From contig CALESY010000048.1 of assembly GCA_937919945.1 (NCBI GenBank), positions 87,552-151,551 on the forward strand: 64,000 nt of DNA, in the 5' to 3' direction. The first letter of the stretch is position 1; every line of letters starts with the position of its first letter. The notes under the pieces were generated by a model. That model did no database searches and was not told the origin of the DNA. It worked only from the letters and a program-made list of their open reading frames with translations. Origin of the DNA: an uncultured Chitinophagaceae bacterium (lineage in GTDB: Bacteria > Bacteroidota > Bacteroidia > Chitinophagales > Chitinophagaceae). Both the position numbers and the translations under genes were made by a program. Below are positions 35,046 through 45,392 of this stretch, in pieces.

Positions 35046-35053
35046 CAAAAGTA
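35046..35053 (-). promoter_or_regulatory. -7 promoter box of the DUF6580 gene
   Basis: Minus-strand TACTTTTG ends 7 bases before the ATG at 35038, so the predicted start of transcription falls on or next to the start codon. Confidence 0.5.
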
Positions 35054-35120
35054 TAAACTCGAGAGCAATAATTAAAAAACAAAAATTCACATATCCCCAA
35101 TCGTCATGTATAATAATGGT

Positions 35121-38100
35121 TTATAGTCCCTTACCATGACAGCTTTTATATTTCTTACCACTACCGCAAGGGCAGGGGTCGTTTCGTCCAATTTTAGGCC
35201 CAGCCTGTACAGGTGTACGTTTAACAGCTGTTTCATTGTATATATCGTGTTCATCGGCTCCATAATCCTGTCCGGCTTCATCTATCTCATCTTTGTTCAT
35301 CTGGTACTGGCTCATATCCGTTTGTTGTGGCACATTACGGGCAGCTTGTGGTGGTGTTTCTTCCATTGGTATACCCGCACGCAGCAAGAACGATACGATA
35401 TTTTTGTTAGTTTCCAGCATCATCTGCTTAAACAGGTTGAACGCTTCAAACTTATATATCAGCAGCGGGTCTTTCTGCTCGTACGATGCCATTTGTACCG
35501 AATTGCGCAGGTCGTCCATAGCACGCAAGTGGTCTTTCCATGCATCGTCTATCAGTGCCAGCGTCATGTTTTTCTCCAACGTCTGCATCACGCTACGTCC
35601 GTTGCTAGCTACTGCTTCTTTCAGGTTAGCATATACTTGTATGCCACGTATGCCATCTGTAAACGGTATAACGATGTTTTCTACACGGTCGCCGTTATCA
35701 TTCAATATTTGTGTCAGTGCAGGTAGTATGTTCTCGCTGATGGTAGCTGTCTTACGGTTGTAAAACTCTTTTGCCTGATGGTATAGCTTATCGCCGATGG
35801 TTGTAAGGTCTGCTTTGGCAAACTCCTCGGCTGTAATATCATGCGGCTCCATAGCAAGGTGCATCATAACATCTAGCTTGAATGCTTCAAAGTCCCTGCT
35901 ATCCTCAAACTTAGTAGCTGTATCGTTGCATACATCGTACATCGCATTGTCAATATCTATCGCTAGGCGGTCACCAAACAGGGCGTGGTTGCGGCGTTTA
36001 TATATAACATCGCGCTGAGAGTTCATCACATCGTCGTACTCCAGCAGGCGCTTACGTATGCCAAAGTTGTTTTCTTCTACTTTCTTTTGTGCACGCTCTA
36101 TAGACTTGGTAATCATGCTATGTTGCAGCACTTCACCGTCTTTATGCCCCATCTTATCCATCAACGATGCAATGCGTTCTGAACCGAACAGGCGCATCAA
36201 ATCATCTTCCAGCGATACAAAAAACTGAGATGTACCTGGGTCGCCCTGACGGCCTGCACGCCCGCGTAACTGACGGTCAACACGGCGGCTCTCGTGGCGT
36301 TCTGTACCTATGATGGCAAGCCCGCCTGCTTCCTTCACACCAGGGCCTAGCTTGATGTCCGTACCACGGCCTGCCATGTTGGTGGCTATGGTTACAGCAC
36401 CCGCCAAACCAGCTTCTGCAACTATTTGTGCTTCTTTGCTGTGTTGCTTAGCATTCAGTACGTTGTGCGGTATCTTCTTTTGTTGCAACATACGACCCAG
36501 CAGTTCAGATACTTCTACAGACGTAGTACCTACCAGTACAGGCCGGCCTACACCACGCAACGCTTCTATCTCGTCTATTACAGCTTTATATTTTTCACGC
36601 TTTGTTTTATATACAAGGTCTTGTTGGTCTTTGCGCGATATGGGCATATTGGTTGGTATCGCAACCACATCTAGTTTGTAGATTTCCCACAATTCACCTG
36701 CTTCCGTTTCAGCAGTACCTGTCATACCTGCCAGCTTGTGATACATACGGAAGAAGTTTTGCAGCGTAATGGTAGCGAATGTTTGTGTAGCTGCTTCTAC
36801 CTCTACGTTTTCTTTCGCTTCTATTGCCTGATGCAGTCCATCGCTATAGCGTCGGCCATCCAGTATACGACCTGTCTGCTCATCTACTATCTTCACTTTG
36901 CCGTCCATCACCACATATTCCACATCTTTGTCAAACAGGGTATATGCTTTCAGCAACTGTTGCAATGAGTGTATACGGTCTGCTTTTACAGCGTATTCCT
37001 GCAGGAGTGCATCTTTACGTTGTGCTTTTTCTTCGGGTGTAATATTATCATTGTCAATAGCACTCAAACCTGTAGCAATGTCGGGCAGCACAAAGAAGTT
37101 AGGGTCTTCGCCCGACTGTGTAACAAGGGCAATACCTTTTTCAGTCAGGTCGACACTGTTATTTTTTTCGTCTATGCTGAAGTAGAGTTCAGCATCTACT
37201 ATTGGCATGTGGCGTTTTTGTTCGCCTATATAATAATTTTCGGCTTTTTGCAGTATTTGCTTGTTACCTTCCTCACTAAGGAATTTTATCAGGGCTGTAT
37301 TCTTTGGCAAGCCTCTGAAAGCACGGTACAGTTGCAATCCGCCATTATCTTTATCTGTTTTGCCTTCGTTTATCAGTCTTTTTGCTTCGGTAAGTGTAGT
37401 GTTTATTACACGTTTTTGTGCTTCAATCAGCTTTTCAATACGTGGTTTCAGTTGGTGAAACTGTTGTTCATCACCCTTTGGTACAGGGCCTGATATAATG
37501 AGAGGTGTGCGTGCATCATCAACTAATACGCTATCTACCTCATCCACCATGGCGTAATGGTGCTTGCGTTGCACTTTCTCGTCAGGCTGGTGTACCATGT
37601 TGTCGCGGAGGTAGTCGAAGCCGAATTCATTATTTGTACCATAAGTTATATCTGCCATATACGCTTTGCGGCGCATTGGCGAGTTGGGTTGGTGTTTATC
37701 TATACAATCAACCGTGAGTCCTAAGAATTCAAAAAGTGGGCCGTTCCATTCCTGGTCACGACGCGCCAGATAATCGTTTACTGTTACTATGTGTACGCCG
37801 TCTGCCGCAAGAGCATTCAGGTATGCAGGTAGGGTAGATACCAGAGTTTTACCTTCACCTGTAGCCATTTCAGCTATCTTGCCTTCGTGCAGGGTTATAC
37901 CACCTATCAACTGTACATCGTAGTGTACCATATTCCACGTTACGGTGTTGCCAGCTGCCTGCCACGTGTTGCTGAAGTGACACTGGTCGCCTTCAATGCG
38001 TATGTAATCTTTTTCAAGTGCCAGTTCTTTATCCAATTCGGTAGCGCTAGAAACTATTACCGGATTTTCCTTCAGCCTTCTCGATGCTTCTTTTACTACA

Positions 38101-38441
38101 GCAAAAGCCTCAGGTAATATTTTTTCCAGTATTTCTTCTATTTGCTGGTCGCGCTTTTTTATGAGTTTATCAACTTCATTATATATAGCCTCTCGCGCGT
38201 GCAGGTCAGTTTCGGGGTGTTCGTCTGCAGCAGCTTTTTGTTTAGCTATTTCAGCGTCAATATCTGTAAGGTATTCACGTATCTGTTGGCGAAATACCTG
38301 TGTTTTATTACGAAGCTGGTCGTGTGTCAGAGATTGTAGTTCGTTATATATCCTGTTGATGTCGGCTACTATGGGTTGTAAGCGTTTTACGTCTTTATCA
38401 GATTTGCTGCCGCCAAACAGTTTGGAAAGGAAACTTATCAT
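35121..38441 (-). CDS. secA: Preprotein translocase ATPase SecA
   Basis: 1106 residues from the ATG at 38441 ([17 protein letters not shown]); the longer ORF to 38516 has no homology-like content. SecA drives Sec-dependent export through SecYEG. Visible parts: nucleotide-binding fold 1 with [20 protein letters not shown] and [16 protein letters not shown], the preprotein cross-linking region inserted after it, and nucleotide-binding fold 2 with [12 protein letters not shown] and [20 protein letters not shown]. It ends in the SEC-C zinc module [19 protein letters not shown]. The chain is longer than E. coli SecA (901), as is usual in Bacteroidota because of insertions. The gene appears monocistronic. 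Confidence 0.98.
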   Translation of the reverse strand: MISFLSKLFGGSKSDKDVKRLQPIVADINRIYNELQSLTHDQLRNKTQVFRQQIREYLTDIDAEIAKQKAAADEHPETDLHAREAIYNEVDKLIKKRDQQIEEILEKILPEAFAVVKEASRRLKENPVIVSSATELDKELALEKDYIRIEGDQCHFSNTWQAAGNTVTWNMVHYDVQLIGGITLHEGKIAEMATGEGKTLVSTLPAYLNALAADGVHIVTVNDYLARRDQEWNGPLFEFLGLTVDCIDKHQPNSPMRRKAYMADITYGTNNEFGFDYLRDNMVHQPDEKVQRKHHYAMVDEVDSVLVDDARTPLIISGPVPKGDEQQFHQLKPRIEKLIEAQKRVINTTLTEAKRLINEGKTDKDNGGLQLYRAFRGLPKNTALIKFLSEEGNKQILQKAENYYIGEQKRHMPIVDAELYFSIDEKNNSVDLTEKGIALVTQSGEDPNFFVLPDIATGLSAIDNDNITPEEKAQRKDALLQEYAVKADRIHSLQQLLKAYTLFDKDVEYVVMDGKVKIVDEQTGRILDGRRYSDGLHQAIEAKENVEVEAATQTFATITLQNFFRMYHKLAGMTGTAETEAGELWEIYKLDVVAIPTNMPISRKDQQDLVYKTKREKYKAVIDEIEALRGVGRPVLVGTTSVEVSELLGRMLQQKKIPHNVLNAKQHSKEAQIVAEAGLAGAVTIATNMAGRGTDIKLGPGVKEAGGLAIIGTERHESRRVDRQLRGRAGRQGDPGTSQFFVSLEDDLMRLFGSERIASLMDKMGHKDGEVLQHSMITKSIERAQKKVEENNFGIRKRLLEYDDVMNSQRDVIYKRRNHALFGDRLAIDIDNAMYDVCNDTATKFEDSRDFEAFKLDVMMHLAMEPHDITAEEFAKADLTTIGDKLYHQAKEFYNRKTATISENILPALTQILNDNGDRVENIVIPFTDGIRGIQVYANLKEAVASNGRSVMQTLEKNMTLALIDDAWKDHLRAMDDLRNSVQMASYEQKDPLLIYKFEAFNLFKQMMLETNKNIVSFLLRAGIPMEETPPQAARNVPQQTDMSQYQMNKDEIDEAGQDYGADEHDIYNETAVKRTPVQAGPKIGRNDPCPCGSGKKYKSCHGKGL

Positions 38442-38712
38442 TATTGTTTTTGTTCTATTGCTTATATATAAAATGCCGAAATATCTCTGTGAGTCACTCG
38501 GTGTTAAGTCTATCAAGTATCAAAACCCGTGCAGTTTTTAATGACTGACAGGCTGGCACTCAAAGGGCTCCAAAGCTACGCCAAAAGCCCCATTTGAACA
38601 AGGACTGGAGGCCGTAATTACTTGGGGTTAAAAAAAATTTGCGCAAACCTCTTGCAAGGCAAGAAAATTTTTATGTATTTTGGGAAACGATTAAGAAAAA
38701 AAGCGATTAATT

Positions 38713-39252
38713 ATGAAAAAAACCTTCATCCTCATTACAACTGTGTTGGCATCGGTTTTTGCGACAAATACTGTTTTTGCTCAAAACGATGAACTGGTTA
38801 GGGTGTTCCGTTGGTACAATCCAAACGACCAGAATTATGTAACAGTTGCAGAGGGAGAATATCAGGACGGCCAGATGCTCAACTGGAATTGGAAAGATAA
38901 AACTTTGATGTTTTCTGCTTACCGCAACCCTGGTCCCGGACGTGTGGCTGTAAACAGCTGGTACAATCCTGATACCAAAGATTATGTTAGTACATCTGAA
39001 GATGAATTCAGCGACGACCAGATGATTAAAATGGGTTATACTAACAAACATCTTCAGTTCTATGCACTTATTGGCCGCGGGTCTAACACTGTTGCTGTTT
39101 ATCGTTGGTACGTTCCTAAAAATCACGATTGGGTAACTGTTCCTGAAGAAGGTAATACAGATGCATACTATAAGAAAGGTTTCCGTAAGAAATCATTCCA
39201 GTATTTCGGTATTGCACGCAGTGCAGATGCACAGATATACAATCAACTGTAA
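38713..39252 (+). CDS. Secreted protein with three ~42-residue WYNP repeats
   Basis: 179 residues, signal peptide ending TVFAQND. The mature protein is three copies of one unit: VRVFRWYNPNDQNYVTVAE..., VAVNSWYNPDTKDYVSTSE..., VAVYRWYVPKNHDWVTVPE..., each followed by a turn and an L/F-Q-F/Y-x-x strand (LMFSAY, LQFYAL, FQYFGI). The pattern V-x-V-x-x-W-Y-x-P-x-x-x-D-x-V-T/S resembles lectin-like repeats such as DUF5648 (Y-R-F-Y/W-x-x-x-x-x-D-H-F-Y-T-T), suggesting a three-fold beta structure. Function is unknown. No cysteines and no T9SS domain, so it is probably periplasmic. It is transcribed alone with a strong palindromic terminator. Confidence 0.75.
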   Translation: MKKTFILITTVLASVFATNTVFAQNDELVRVFRWYNPNDQNYVTVAEGEYQDGQMLNWNWKDKTLMFSAYRNPGPGRVAVNSWYNPDTKDYVSTSEDEFSDDQMIKMGYTNKHLQFYALIGRGSNTVAVYRWYVPKNHDWVTVPEEGNTDAYYKKGFRKKSFQYFGIARSADAQIYNQL

Positions 39253-39277
39253 TTAATACATTTAGTAAGTATATAAG

Positions 39278-39305
39278 ATTAAGGCTGCCAATTGGCAGCC
39301 TTAAT
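39278..39305. terminator. Bidirectional terminator, perfect 14-bp palindrome
   Basis: ATTAAGGCTGCCAA (39278-39291) is exactly complementary to 39292-39305. It lies between the WYNP-repeat gene and the convergent methyltransferase gene. Confidence 0.85.
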
Positions 39306-39333
39306 TATTTCTATTCAATTTTATATCAGATAG

Positions 39334-40506
39334 TTACAGTACCTGTACAATCAAAAACTTCAGGTATTGTGTAGTTGGTACATGCCATAGTATCGGGTGG
39401 TCTGATGCCTGTGTTTGCCAGGTTACCTGCCTTATTTTTCTTTTAGCATCTTTGGCTGCCATGTCTATTGTTTTCAGAAACAGGTCTGGTGGCACTAAGT
39501 TGGTACACGATGCTGTTACCAAAAAGCCACCTGGTTTGGTCAACTTCATACCACGCAGGTTTATTTCTTTATAACCTGTGATAGCTTTCTGTATGTTCTC
39601 TCTGCTTTTAGTAAAAGCAGGAGGGTCCAACATCACTACATCATAACGCTTGCCATCTTTTACCCACTGTTTCAGTACATCAAATGCATTTACTGCTTCA
39701 AACTTGCATATATCCTTATAGCCATTCAGTTCAGCATTGCGCCTTGCAGTGTTAACGGCATTTTCAGAAATATCTAGTCCTAATACCGATTTTGCGCCAT
39801 AATGTGCCGCATGGAGCGAAAAAGTACCTGTATAGCAGAATGCTTCCAGTACATCTGCCCCTTTTACAATATGCTGTATGGCACGACGGTTGTCTTGCTG
39901 ATCGAGAAAATAGCCTGTTTTTTGACCGTTCTCGATATCTACATGGAATTTAAGACCGTTTTCGTTGATGATGATATTCGTGTCAAAAGGGGCTGACAAA
40001 AAGCCTTTTTGTTGTGCCATTCCTTCCAGTTCGCGCACCGGTACATCATTTCTTTCATATATGCCTTTCGGTTTGAAGATAGATTCCAGTGCTTTTACAA
40101 TGGCTGGCTTCCATATATCTATACCCAATGCAAGGGTTTGAATAACGAAGTAGTCGTTGAATTTATCAATAATCAATGCAGGTAATTGGTCGGCCTCACC
40201 AAAAATCAGACGGCAGTTTTCTACATAGCCAATGCTTTGGCGGTATGCCCATGCCTCAGCAATGCGGTTATGGAAAAAGCTATCGTCTATTACTTCATCT
40301 TTTACCCTCGTTACAAGGCGTATCCGTATTTGCGATGCGGGGTTTACATAGCCTTTGCCTACAAAAGAGCCGTTATAAGAGTACACCTCAACCATATCGC
40401 CGGGTTCAAAAGTCCCCTCGCTATCGCCCAGTTCATTGCCGAATATCCATGGGTGGCCGTTAATAACACGGTCGCCTGCCTTTTTCCTCAAAAAGAATTT
40501 TGCCAT
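39334..40506 (-). CDS. RlmI-like 23S rRNA (cytosine-5) methyltransferase with PUA domain
   Basis: 390 residues from the ATG at 40506 (MAKFFLRKKAGDRVINGHPW). The N-terminal PUA-type domain shows GHPWIFGNEL and GDMVEVYSYNGSFVGKGYVN. The Rossmann methyltransferase domain has motif I DVLEAFCYTGTFSLHAA, an acidic ribose ligand in VLGLDISENAV and the catalytic-site VVMLDPPAFTKSRE, with a downstream ASCTNLVPP stretch. This layout matches RlmI, which methylates C1962 of 23S rRNA; the exact nucleotide here is inferred. The gene is divergent from recN with only 56 bases between the start codons, and its message is probably leaderless. Confidence 0.9.
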   Translation of the reverse strand: MAKFFLRKKAGDRVINGHPWIFGNELGDSEGTFEPGDMVEVYSYNGSFVGKGYVNPASQIRIRLVTRVKDEVIDDSFFHNRIAEAWAYRQSIGYVENCRLIFGEADQLPALIIDKFNDYFVIQTLALGIDIWKPAIVKALESIFKPKGIYERNDVPVRELEGMAQQKGFLSAPFDTNIIINENGLKFHVDIENGQKTGYFLDQQDNRRAIQHIVKGADVLEAFCYTGTFSLHAAHYGAKSVLGLDISENAVNTARRNAELNGYKDICKFEAVNAFDVLKQWVKDGKRYDVVMLDPPAFTKSRENIQKAITGYKEINLRGMKLTKPGGFLVTASCTNLVPPDLFLKTIDMAAKDAKRKIRQVTWQTQASDHPILWHVPTTQYLKFLIVQVL

Positions 40507-40510
40507 CGTG

Positions 40511-40552
40511 CAAAAATAATGCACAGGCAACAACGGGGGTTATATATTTTTG
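40511..40552. promoter_or_regulatory. Divergent promoter pair for the rlmI-like and recN genes
   Basis: Two TATTTTTG boxes are placed back to back: 40518-40511 on the minus strand, ending 4 bases before the ATG at 40506, and 40545-40552 on the plus strand, ending 10 bases before the ATG at 40563. Predicted transcription starts fall at or within a few bases of both start codons. Confidence 0.6.
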
Positions 40553-40562
40553 CAACAACGGT

Positions 40563-42224
40563 ATGTTACAGAAACTAACCATCAGGAATTACGCGATAAT
40601 AGACAGGCTGGAAGTGCTGCCCGACACGCAATTAAATACCATAACGGGCGAAACAGGCGCGGGTAAAAGCATTATTTTAGGTGCATTGTCGCTAATCCTA
40701 GGCGAGCGTGCAGATACTTCTGTGCTCATCAATAAAGAAGATAAGTGTGTTATAGAAGCAACGTTTGGTGTAGCTGATAACAAACCTTTCAAAGCAGCTT
40801 TGCAGGCGGCGGACGTAGATGATGATGTACAGTGCATCATCCGCAGAGAGATAAGCAGTAGCGGTAAATCGCGTGCATTTATCAATGATACACCCGTAAC
40901 GCTTGATGTGTTGGGCAGGCTCACGGGCTTACTGGTAGATTTGCAACAACAGTTTGGTCATCTGGCATTACAGGAAGATGCTTTTCAATACGATGTTATT
41001 GATGCCATAGCACAAAACAAAACAAATAGAGAAGCATATACACAGCTATACAATCAATACAGGCAAGCGAAAACCACACTGGATGCTTTGTACAGGCAAC
41101 AGGCAGAGCAACAAAAAGAAGCAGACTATAAACAGTTTTTATTAAACGAATTGGACGAAGCCAATTTTGCTGATAATGAGATTGAAGATGCCGTGCAACA
41201 ATTGAAACAGTTAGAACACGCTGAAAAGATTGTAACTACTTTGCAATCATCACGCTATCTGTTAGCTGAAGGTGATACGCCGCTGGTAAATGAATTGAAA
41301 AAAATGGCGCAGCAGTTACAATCTATAGCAGATGTATTGCCTGAAGCAGATGCTATGCAGCAACGCATCAGCAGCGCATTTATAGATTTGAAAGACGTAG
41401 CAGATGAATTAGAAAGGCTTGAAAGTACTGTGCAGATTGACGATGCCAAGATGCAACGCCTGCAAGAACGTGCAGATATAGGTTGCAAATTATTGAAAAA
41501 ACACGCATTGCAAACCACTGCTGAACTGATTGCATTTCAACAACAACTACAAAGCGAACTGCAATCTGTAGCAGATGCTACGGAGAAGATTACAGCATTA
41601 GAAAAGGAACTCGCTCATCTTGAAAAAACCTTGTTGGGTGCGGCGAAAGAACTATCAACCCGCCGAACAAAATCCATCGCTTCATTTACTGAAGAAGTAA
41701 ATCAACGCCTTGCATTAGTAGGTATGCCCAATGCAAGGATGCAGGTAACACTTACTAATAAAGCGCAGCTCGATAAGTTTGGCATTGATGAAATAAGTTT
41801 TCTGTTTGATGCCAATAAGAGTAATAAATTCTTACCTGTCAGCAAAGCCGCATCGGGTGGAGAAATGAGCCGTATTATGCTATGTGTCAAATCGCTCACA
41901 GCATCAGCAATGGATTTACCCACGCTTATTTTTGATGAGGTAGATACTGGCATATCGGGCGAGGCAGCACGGCAGGTAGGTATATTGCTACACCAATTAG
42001 CTATGCACCATCAGGTAATATGCATTACACACCAACCACAGGTAGCCGCCAAAGGCACCACTCATTTTTATGTGTATAAAGAAGCTGCTGAAAACGGCAT
42101 AATACAAACACGTCTAAAAGTGCTTAGTCAAGAAGAACGCATCAATGCCATAGCCCGTATGATAGGCGGAGATACCCCAAGCAACGCCGCTATAGCAAAT
42201 GCTAAAGAATTGGTAAGTGTATAA
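40563..42224 (+). CDS. recN: DNA repair protein RecN
   Basis: 553 residues from the ATG at 40563 (MLQKLTIRNYAIIDRLEVLPD); the ORF extension to 40500 runs into the divergent gene. RecN is an SMC-like ATPase that acts early at double-strand breaks. Visible: Walker A GETGAGKSIILGALSLILGE, long central heptad-rich coiled-coil arms (about 150-380), the signature ASGGEMSRIML, Walker B PTLIFDEVDTGISG and the late CITHQPQVAAKG switch histidine. Length is normal. A large terminator hairpin follows the stop codon. Confidence 0.96.
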   Translation: MLQKLTIRNYAIIDRLEVLPDTQLNTITGETGAGKSIILGALSLILGERADTSVLINKEDKCVIEATFGVADNKPFKAALQAADVDDDVQCIIRREISSSGKSRAFINDTPVTLDVLGRLTGLLVDLQQQFGHLALQEDAFQYDVIDAIAQNKTNREAYTQLYNQYRQAKTTLDALYRQQAEQQKEADYKQFLLNELDEANFADNEIEDAVQQLKQLEHAEKIVTTLQSSRYLLAEGDTPLVNELKKMAQQLQSIADVLPEADAMQQRISSAFIDLKDVADELERLESTVQIDDAKMQRLQERADIGCKLLKKHALQTTAELIAFQQQLQSELQSVADATEKITALEKELAHLEKTLLGAAKELSTRRTKSIASFTEEVNQRLALVGMPNARMQVTLTNKAQLDKFGIDEISFLFDANKSNKFLPVSKAASGGEMSRIMLCVKSLTASAMDLPTLIFDEVDTGISGEAARQVGILLHQLAMHHQVICITHQPQVAAKGTTHFYVYKEAAENGIIQTRLKVLSQEERINAIARMIGGDTPSNAAIANAKELVSV

Positions 42225-42230
42225 AAAATA

Positions 42231-42261
42231 AAAGGGGGTTGAACATCGTTCAACCCCCTTT
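42231..42261. terminator. Bidirectional hairpin terminator after recN
   Basis: Perfect 14-bp arms AAAGGGGGTTGAAC (42231-42244) and GTTCAACCCCCTTT (42248-42261), loop ATC. It serves convergent recN and the BNR cargo gene. Confidence 0.88.
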
Positions 42262-42280
42262 CAATATCAGCCTTTTACTA

Positions 42281-44833
42281 CTAGTATTTAATCATCTTGC
42301 ATTTTGCCTGCACCATATTATCGGCAATCAACTGTACCATATATGTACCTGCAGGTACCTCAGCAGATAACTTCACTTTGCCATTAGCAGGTATCTGTAC
42401 GGTTTGCTGCATTACAATCTGCCCTGTTACAGATACTAATTGGACCGTAGCGGCATTATTCGCTAAGTTATTGTTTACCTGCAGAGTATATTTACCACTG
42501 TTGGGGTTTGGGTATATGCGCATGGCATCAACAGCATATGGTATAGCATTCATAACACCTACAGGGTAGCCGTGTCGCACACTCTTCCACATACCACGTC
42601 CGTAGGTAGATGCCCATATCTCGTTGGTAGTATAATTAATGCCTAGGTCTGTTACTTCCACATTGGCAAGCCCGTTATTGTATGGTTCCCATTGGTTCAT
42701 GGTTGTTGCCCTATAATACACACCAAAGTCTGTTCCTATATATATAGTGCCGTCAGAGCTATCAATCGTTATGCAATATACCGGTATGTCCGGCAGGTTT
42801 TGACTGATGTTGTTCCAGCCACTGTTAACAGTATATTCTAGCACCCTGTCTGTTCCATAACCGCTTTGTGTAACAAATATTCTATCTCCGTTTTTCGGAT
42901 CTGCTGTGATGTCAGATATATCACCTGCAGGCTTGCCGGCAATGATTTGCCAGTTTTTTCCTAAGTTGTCAGAATACCTTACCTGATTCCCGACCACAAC
43001 AAAAATATTATCATCATCTGCAGGAGACATGGCAAGCCTTTTTGCATTATTGCCAAAACTCGGTGAAATTTCTGCCCAACTGCTGCCTCTGTTCTCTGAT
43101 ATATATACTTTTGCATAAGCTGCAATAATAATATTACTATTTGCCGGGTGCAGAATAAATGGTGTTATCCAATCACCCTTAGGGTTACCAGGTATGTTAT
43201 TGGAAATATCTGTAAAATTACCACCTCCGTTAGTTGTGCGTCTTAATTCGCCATTTTGTATAGAAGTATAAAAGACATTGTTATCTGTCGGGTCTAGTTG
43301 GCAATCCATTCCGTCACCTCCGGTTAGTTCAGTAAAAACAGTGTCTGCCAGTTTTTTAGAACCATTGTCTTGTGAGCCACCTACAACAAAAGGCGCAATG
43401 TTTGAAACTGCATTTCTGTAAAATTGTGTAATGCCTAACCCGTTCGTAAGGTCTGTCCAAAGAGAGCTTACGGGATTAGTGGTTTTGTAAATTCCACCAT
43501 CATTACATTCAAATAATACTTGTTTATTAATGGGGTGGTAGGCATGGTAGTGTTTATCTGCGTGTACTACTTTAATTCCCGGCAATGTACTTTGCCATTG
43601 ATTGGCAATTTGCCATGTTTTACCGCTATCTGCAGAGTGCCATGTATTCACGCCACCAACAATAACATTTTTCTCATCTAATGGGCTTATTGCTATTGTA
43701 AGGTCATACCAGCCTTGTCCGCCACAAGCGTTACCTGATGGTGCGCTTGCCAGAATATTGCCGGAACAAGAACTGCCTGTTGCTGTATAAATCTGTGTAA
43801 ATGTTTTGCCGGTGTCTGTTGAGTTATAAATGCCTTCTAAGCCATGCGAAGAGTTCGAAACGACTGCTTTAACAATAGCAGGATTGGCTAATGTTGTAGC
43901 TATGGCAACACGTGTGTTTCCCGGAAAATTTGTTTGTTGTGACCAAGTATAGCCTCCATCGTTAGAACGAAAAATCTGATGTGTGCCCGATGTATAACCT
44001 GTAGCATACATAATAGCAGTATCATATGGATGAGGAATAATTTGTTTGAAAAAACCACCTTGTGTTTGTGTAAAGCTGACACCCCCGTTATGAGATTTAT
44101 ATATACCTGCTGTAGTAGCAATTGTAAGGGTGTTGGTATCAAGTTTATTGATTAACACACCCGCAATTTGCCTGAAGTCTTTTACCGCAAACTGAAGCCC
44201 TGTAGTATCCCATGTTATACCACCATTAATTGATTTTAATAAGCCGACACTATATGTGTCATTGGCTTCTTTGTCGCCGGTAGCCATATACACAGTATTA
44301 GGGTTCAGCGGATTAAAAACAATATCCGATACCCCCATTACAGGAAATTGGTCACCAAGTGATGTCCATGATTGTCCACCGTTGTTTGTCTTCCATGTAC
44401 CACCGCCCGCACTACCTATCCAGAAAGTGTTGGTATCTGTTGGGTGAAATGCAACGACATTAATTCTGCCGATACCATTGTACCCGCCAGGCGACTTGTA
44501 CGGGCCCTGAAACGTCCATGCAGGGGTATTGCCGGTTGTTTTATACTGTTTGTTTTTATAGTATGTTTTTATCCATTCATTAAAGCCGTACACCGGCGAT
44601 ACTAGGTAACCATCTTTGTCTAAATGTTGTTCCCAATACCACTTCCATCTGCTGTAGTGATAGCTTTCATGTTCCTCGCCTTCGCTTTCTTCATTTACTT
44701 TACTAAGTGATGCTTTCATGTGTTGGTCAATATCACTCAGTTTCACAGGCTTTGTTCCAATATCTGCAACCCAAGGCTGTGCATTAACGGAAGTGCCCGT
44801 TACAATTAATAATATAGCTAATAATTTCTTCAT
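42281..44833 (-). CDS. Large T9SS cargo with sortilin/BNR-type beta-propeller (copy 2)
   Basis: 850 residues, paralogous over the whole length to the protein encoded at 19036-21693. Shared landmarks include the signal peptide end VNAQPW, then FQGPYKSPGGYNGIGRINVV, a SAGGGTWKTNNGGQSWTSLG blade, GVSDI and the WYDLTIAISP segment. Asp-box repeats S-x-N/D-G-G-x-T-W occur throughout (KSINGGITWDTTG, RSNDGGYTWSQQ). The end is a type A sorting domain (MRIYPNPNSGKYTLQVN ... KMIKY). No glycosidase active site is evident. Probable surface-exposed or released binding protein. It has its own terminator on the recN side. Confidence 0.88.
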   Translation of the reverse strand: MKKLLAILLIVTGTSVNAQPWVADIGTKPVKLSDIDQHMKASLSKVNEESEGEEHESYHYSRWKWYWEQHLDKDGYLVSPVYGFNEWIKTYYKNKQYKTTGNTPAWTFQGPYKSPGGYNGIGRINVVAFHPTDTNTFWIGSAGGGTWKTNNGGQSWTSLGDQFPVMGVSDIVFNPLNPNTVYMATGDKEANDTYSVGLLKSINGGITWDTTGLQFAVKDFRQIAGVLINKLDTNTLTIATTAGIYKSHNGGVSFTQTQGGFFKQIIPHPYDTAIMYATGYTSGTHQIFRSNDGGYTWSQQTNFPGNTRVAIATTLANPAIVKAVVSNSSHGLEGIYNSTDTGKTFTQIYTATGSSCSGNILASAPSGNACGGQGWYDLTIAISPLDEKNVIVGGVNTWHSADSGKTWQIANQWQSTLPGIKVVHADKHYHAYHPINKQVLFECNDGGIYKTTNPVSSLWTDLTNGLGITQFYRNAVSNIAPFVVGGSQDNGSKKLADTVFTELTGGDGMDCQLDPTDNNVFYTSIQNGELRRTTNGGGNFTDISNNIPGNPKGDWITPFILHPANSNIIIAAYAKVYISENRGSSWAEISPSFGNNAKRLAMSPADDDNIFVVVGNQVRYSDNLGKNWQIIAGKPAGDISDITADPKNGDRIFVTQSGYGTDRVLEYTVNSGWNNISQNLPDIPVYCITIDSSDGTIYIGTDFGVYYRATTMNQWEPYNNGLANVEVTDLGINYTTNEIWASTYGRGMWKSVRHGYPVGVMNAIPYAVDAMRIYPNPNSGKYTLQVNNNLANNAATVQLVSVTGQIVMQQTVQIPANGKVKLSAEVPAGTYMVQLIADNMVQAKCKMIKY

Positions 44834-44837
44834 TACT

Positions 44838-45368
44838 TTATGGCATTGCTATGTCAGGGCGTTTTTTACACGTATTTACGGGTAAAAACATCCACTGGCT
44901 TTTCTCTGTTTTAAAAAATACCCTGTTCTTCATAGCTGCAGTTACTTCAGTTGGTATCGTGTTTTTACCACCATACATTGGCGTCAGTTCCAGCGTATCG
45001 CCTTTTTTTACTTTATCAGGGGCTGTCTCTTGTGTGTTATACCATGTTTCGCCAAACTCGTATTTGGGGTGTTTATTACTGTTTTTGCGCGCTATGGCTA
45101 TAATACAGTCAGTCCAACCATCTGCTCCGCGCCAAAAAATTTGATGAGGGGGCGTGCTGCTCTTCCATACTATCAGTATGCGCTTTGCTGTAGTAGGTTC
45201 CATTTCGGGCCTACCAGGTAGTGTGGTTTGCTCACTGCATTCTATTAGCTTAGCATATGTTGTTCCTTGTTTGGGTATGCTGCTTTTTTTTGTCTGTGCA
45301 CAGGCCGTATACGTAACACAAATTGCAGCCATCACGACTGCAAAAAATTTATTATAACTCTTTTTCAT
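44838..45368 (-). CDS. Exported protein of unknown function
   Basis: 176 residues from the ATG at 45368 (MKKSYNKFFAVVMAAICVTY then TACAQ), which is a signal peptide that could be cut by signal peptidase I (after ACA) or II (at the cysteine). The longer ORF to 45422 runs through a terminator hairpin and was rejected. The mature part has no recognised domain; it includes a WRGADGWTDCIIAIARK stretch and a late KNRVFFKTEKSQWMFLPV segment with two further cysteines. It ends 5 bases before the ATG of the downstream BNR cargo gene, so the two are probably one operon. Confidence 0.7.
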   Translation of the reverse strand: MKKSYNKFFAVVMAAICVTYTACAQTKKSSIPKQGTTYAKLIECSEQTTLPGRPEMEPTTAKRILIVWKSSTPPHQIFWRGADGWTDCIIAIARKNSNKHPKYEFGETWYNTQETAPDKVKKGDTLELTPMYGGKNTIPTEVTAAMKNRVFFKTEKSQWMFLPVNTCKKRPDIAMP

Positions 45369-45392
45369 CTGCAATGAGTAAAGATAACAAAA

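Noticed and set aside
36969..37493. 174-residue open frame antisense to secA
   Set aside because: Lies fully within secA, is rich in Phe/Tyr/Cys and has no recognisable motif.
38517..38712. Gap before the WYNP-repeat gene as a possible RNA gene
   Set aside because: No strong hairpin, T-run or clean TAnnTTTG box was found in these 196 bases.
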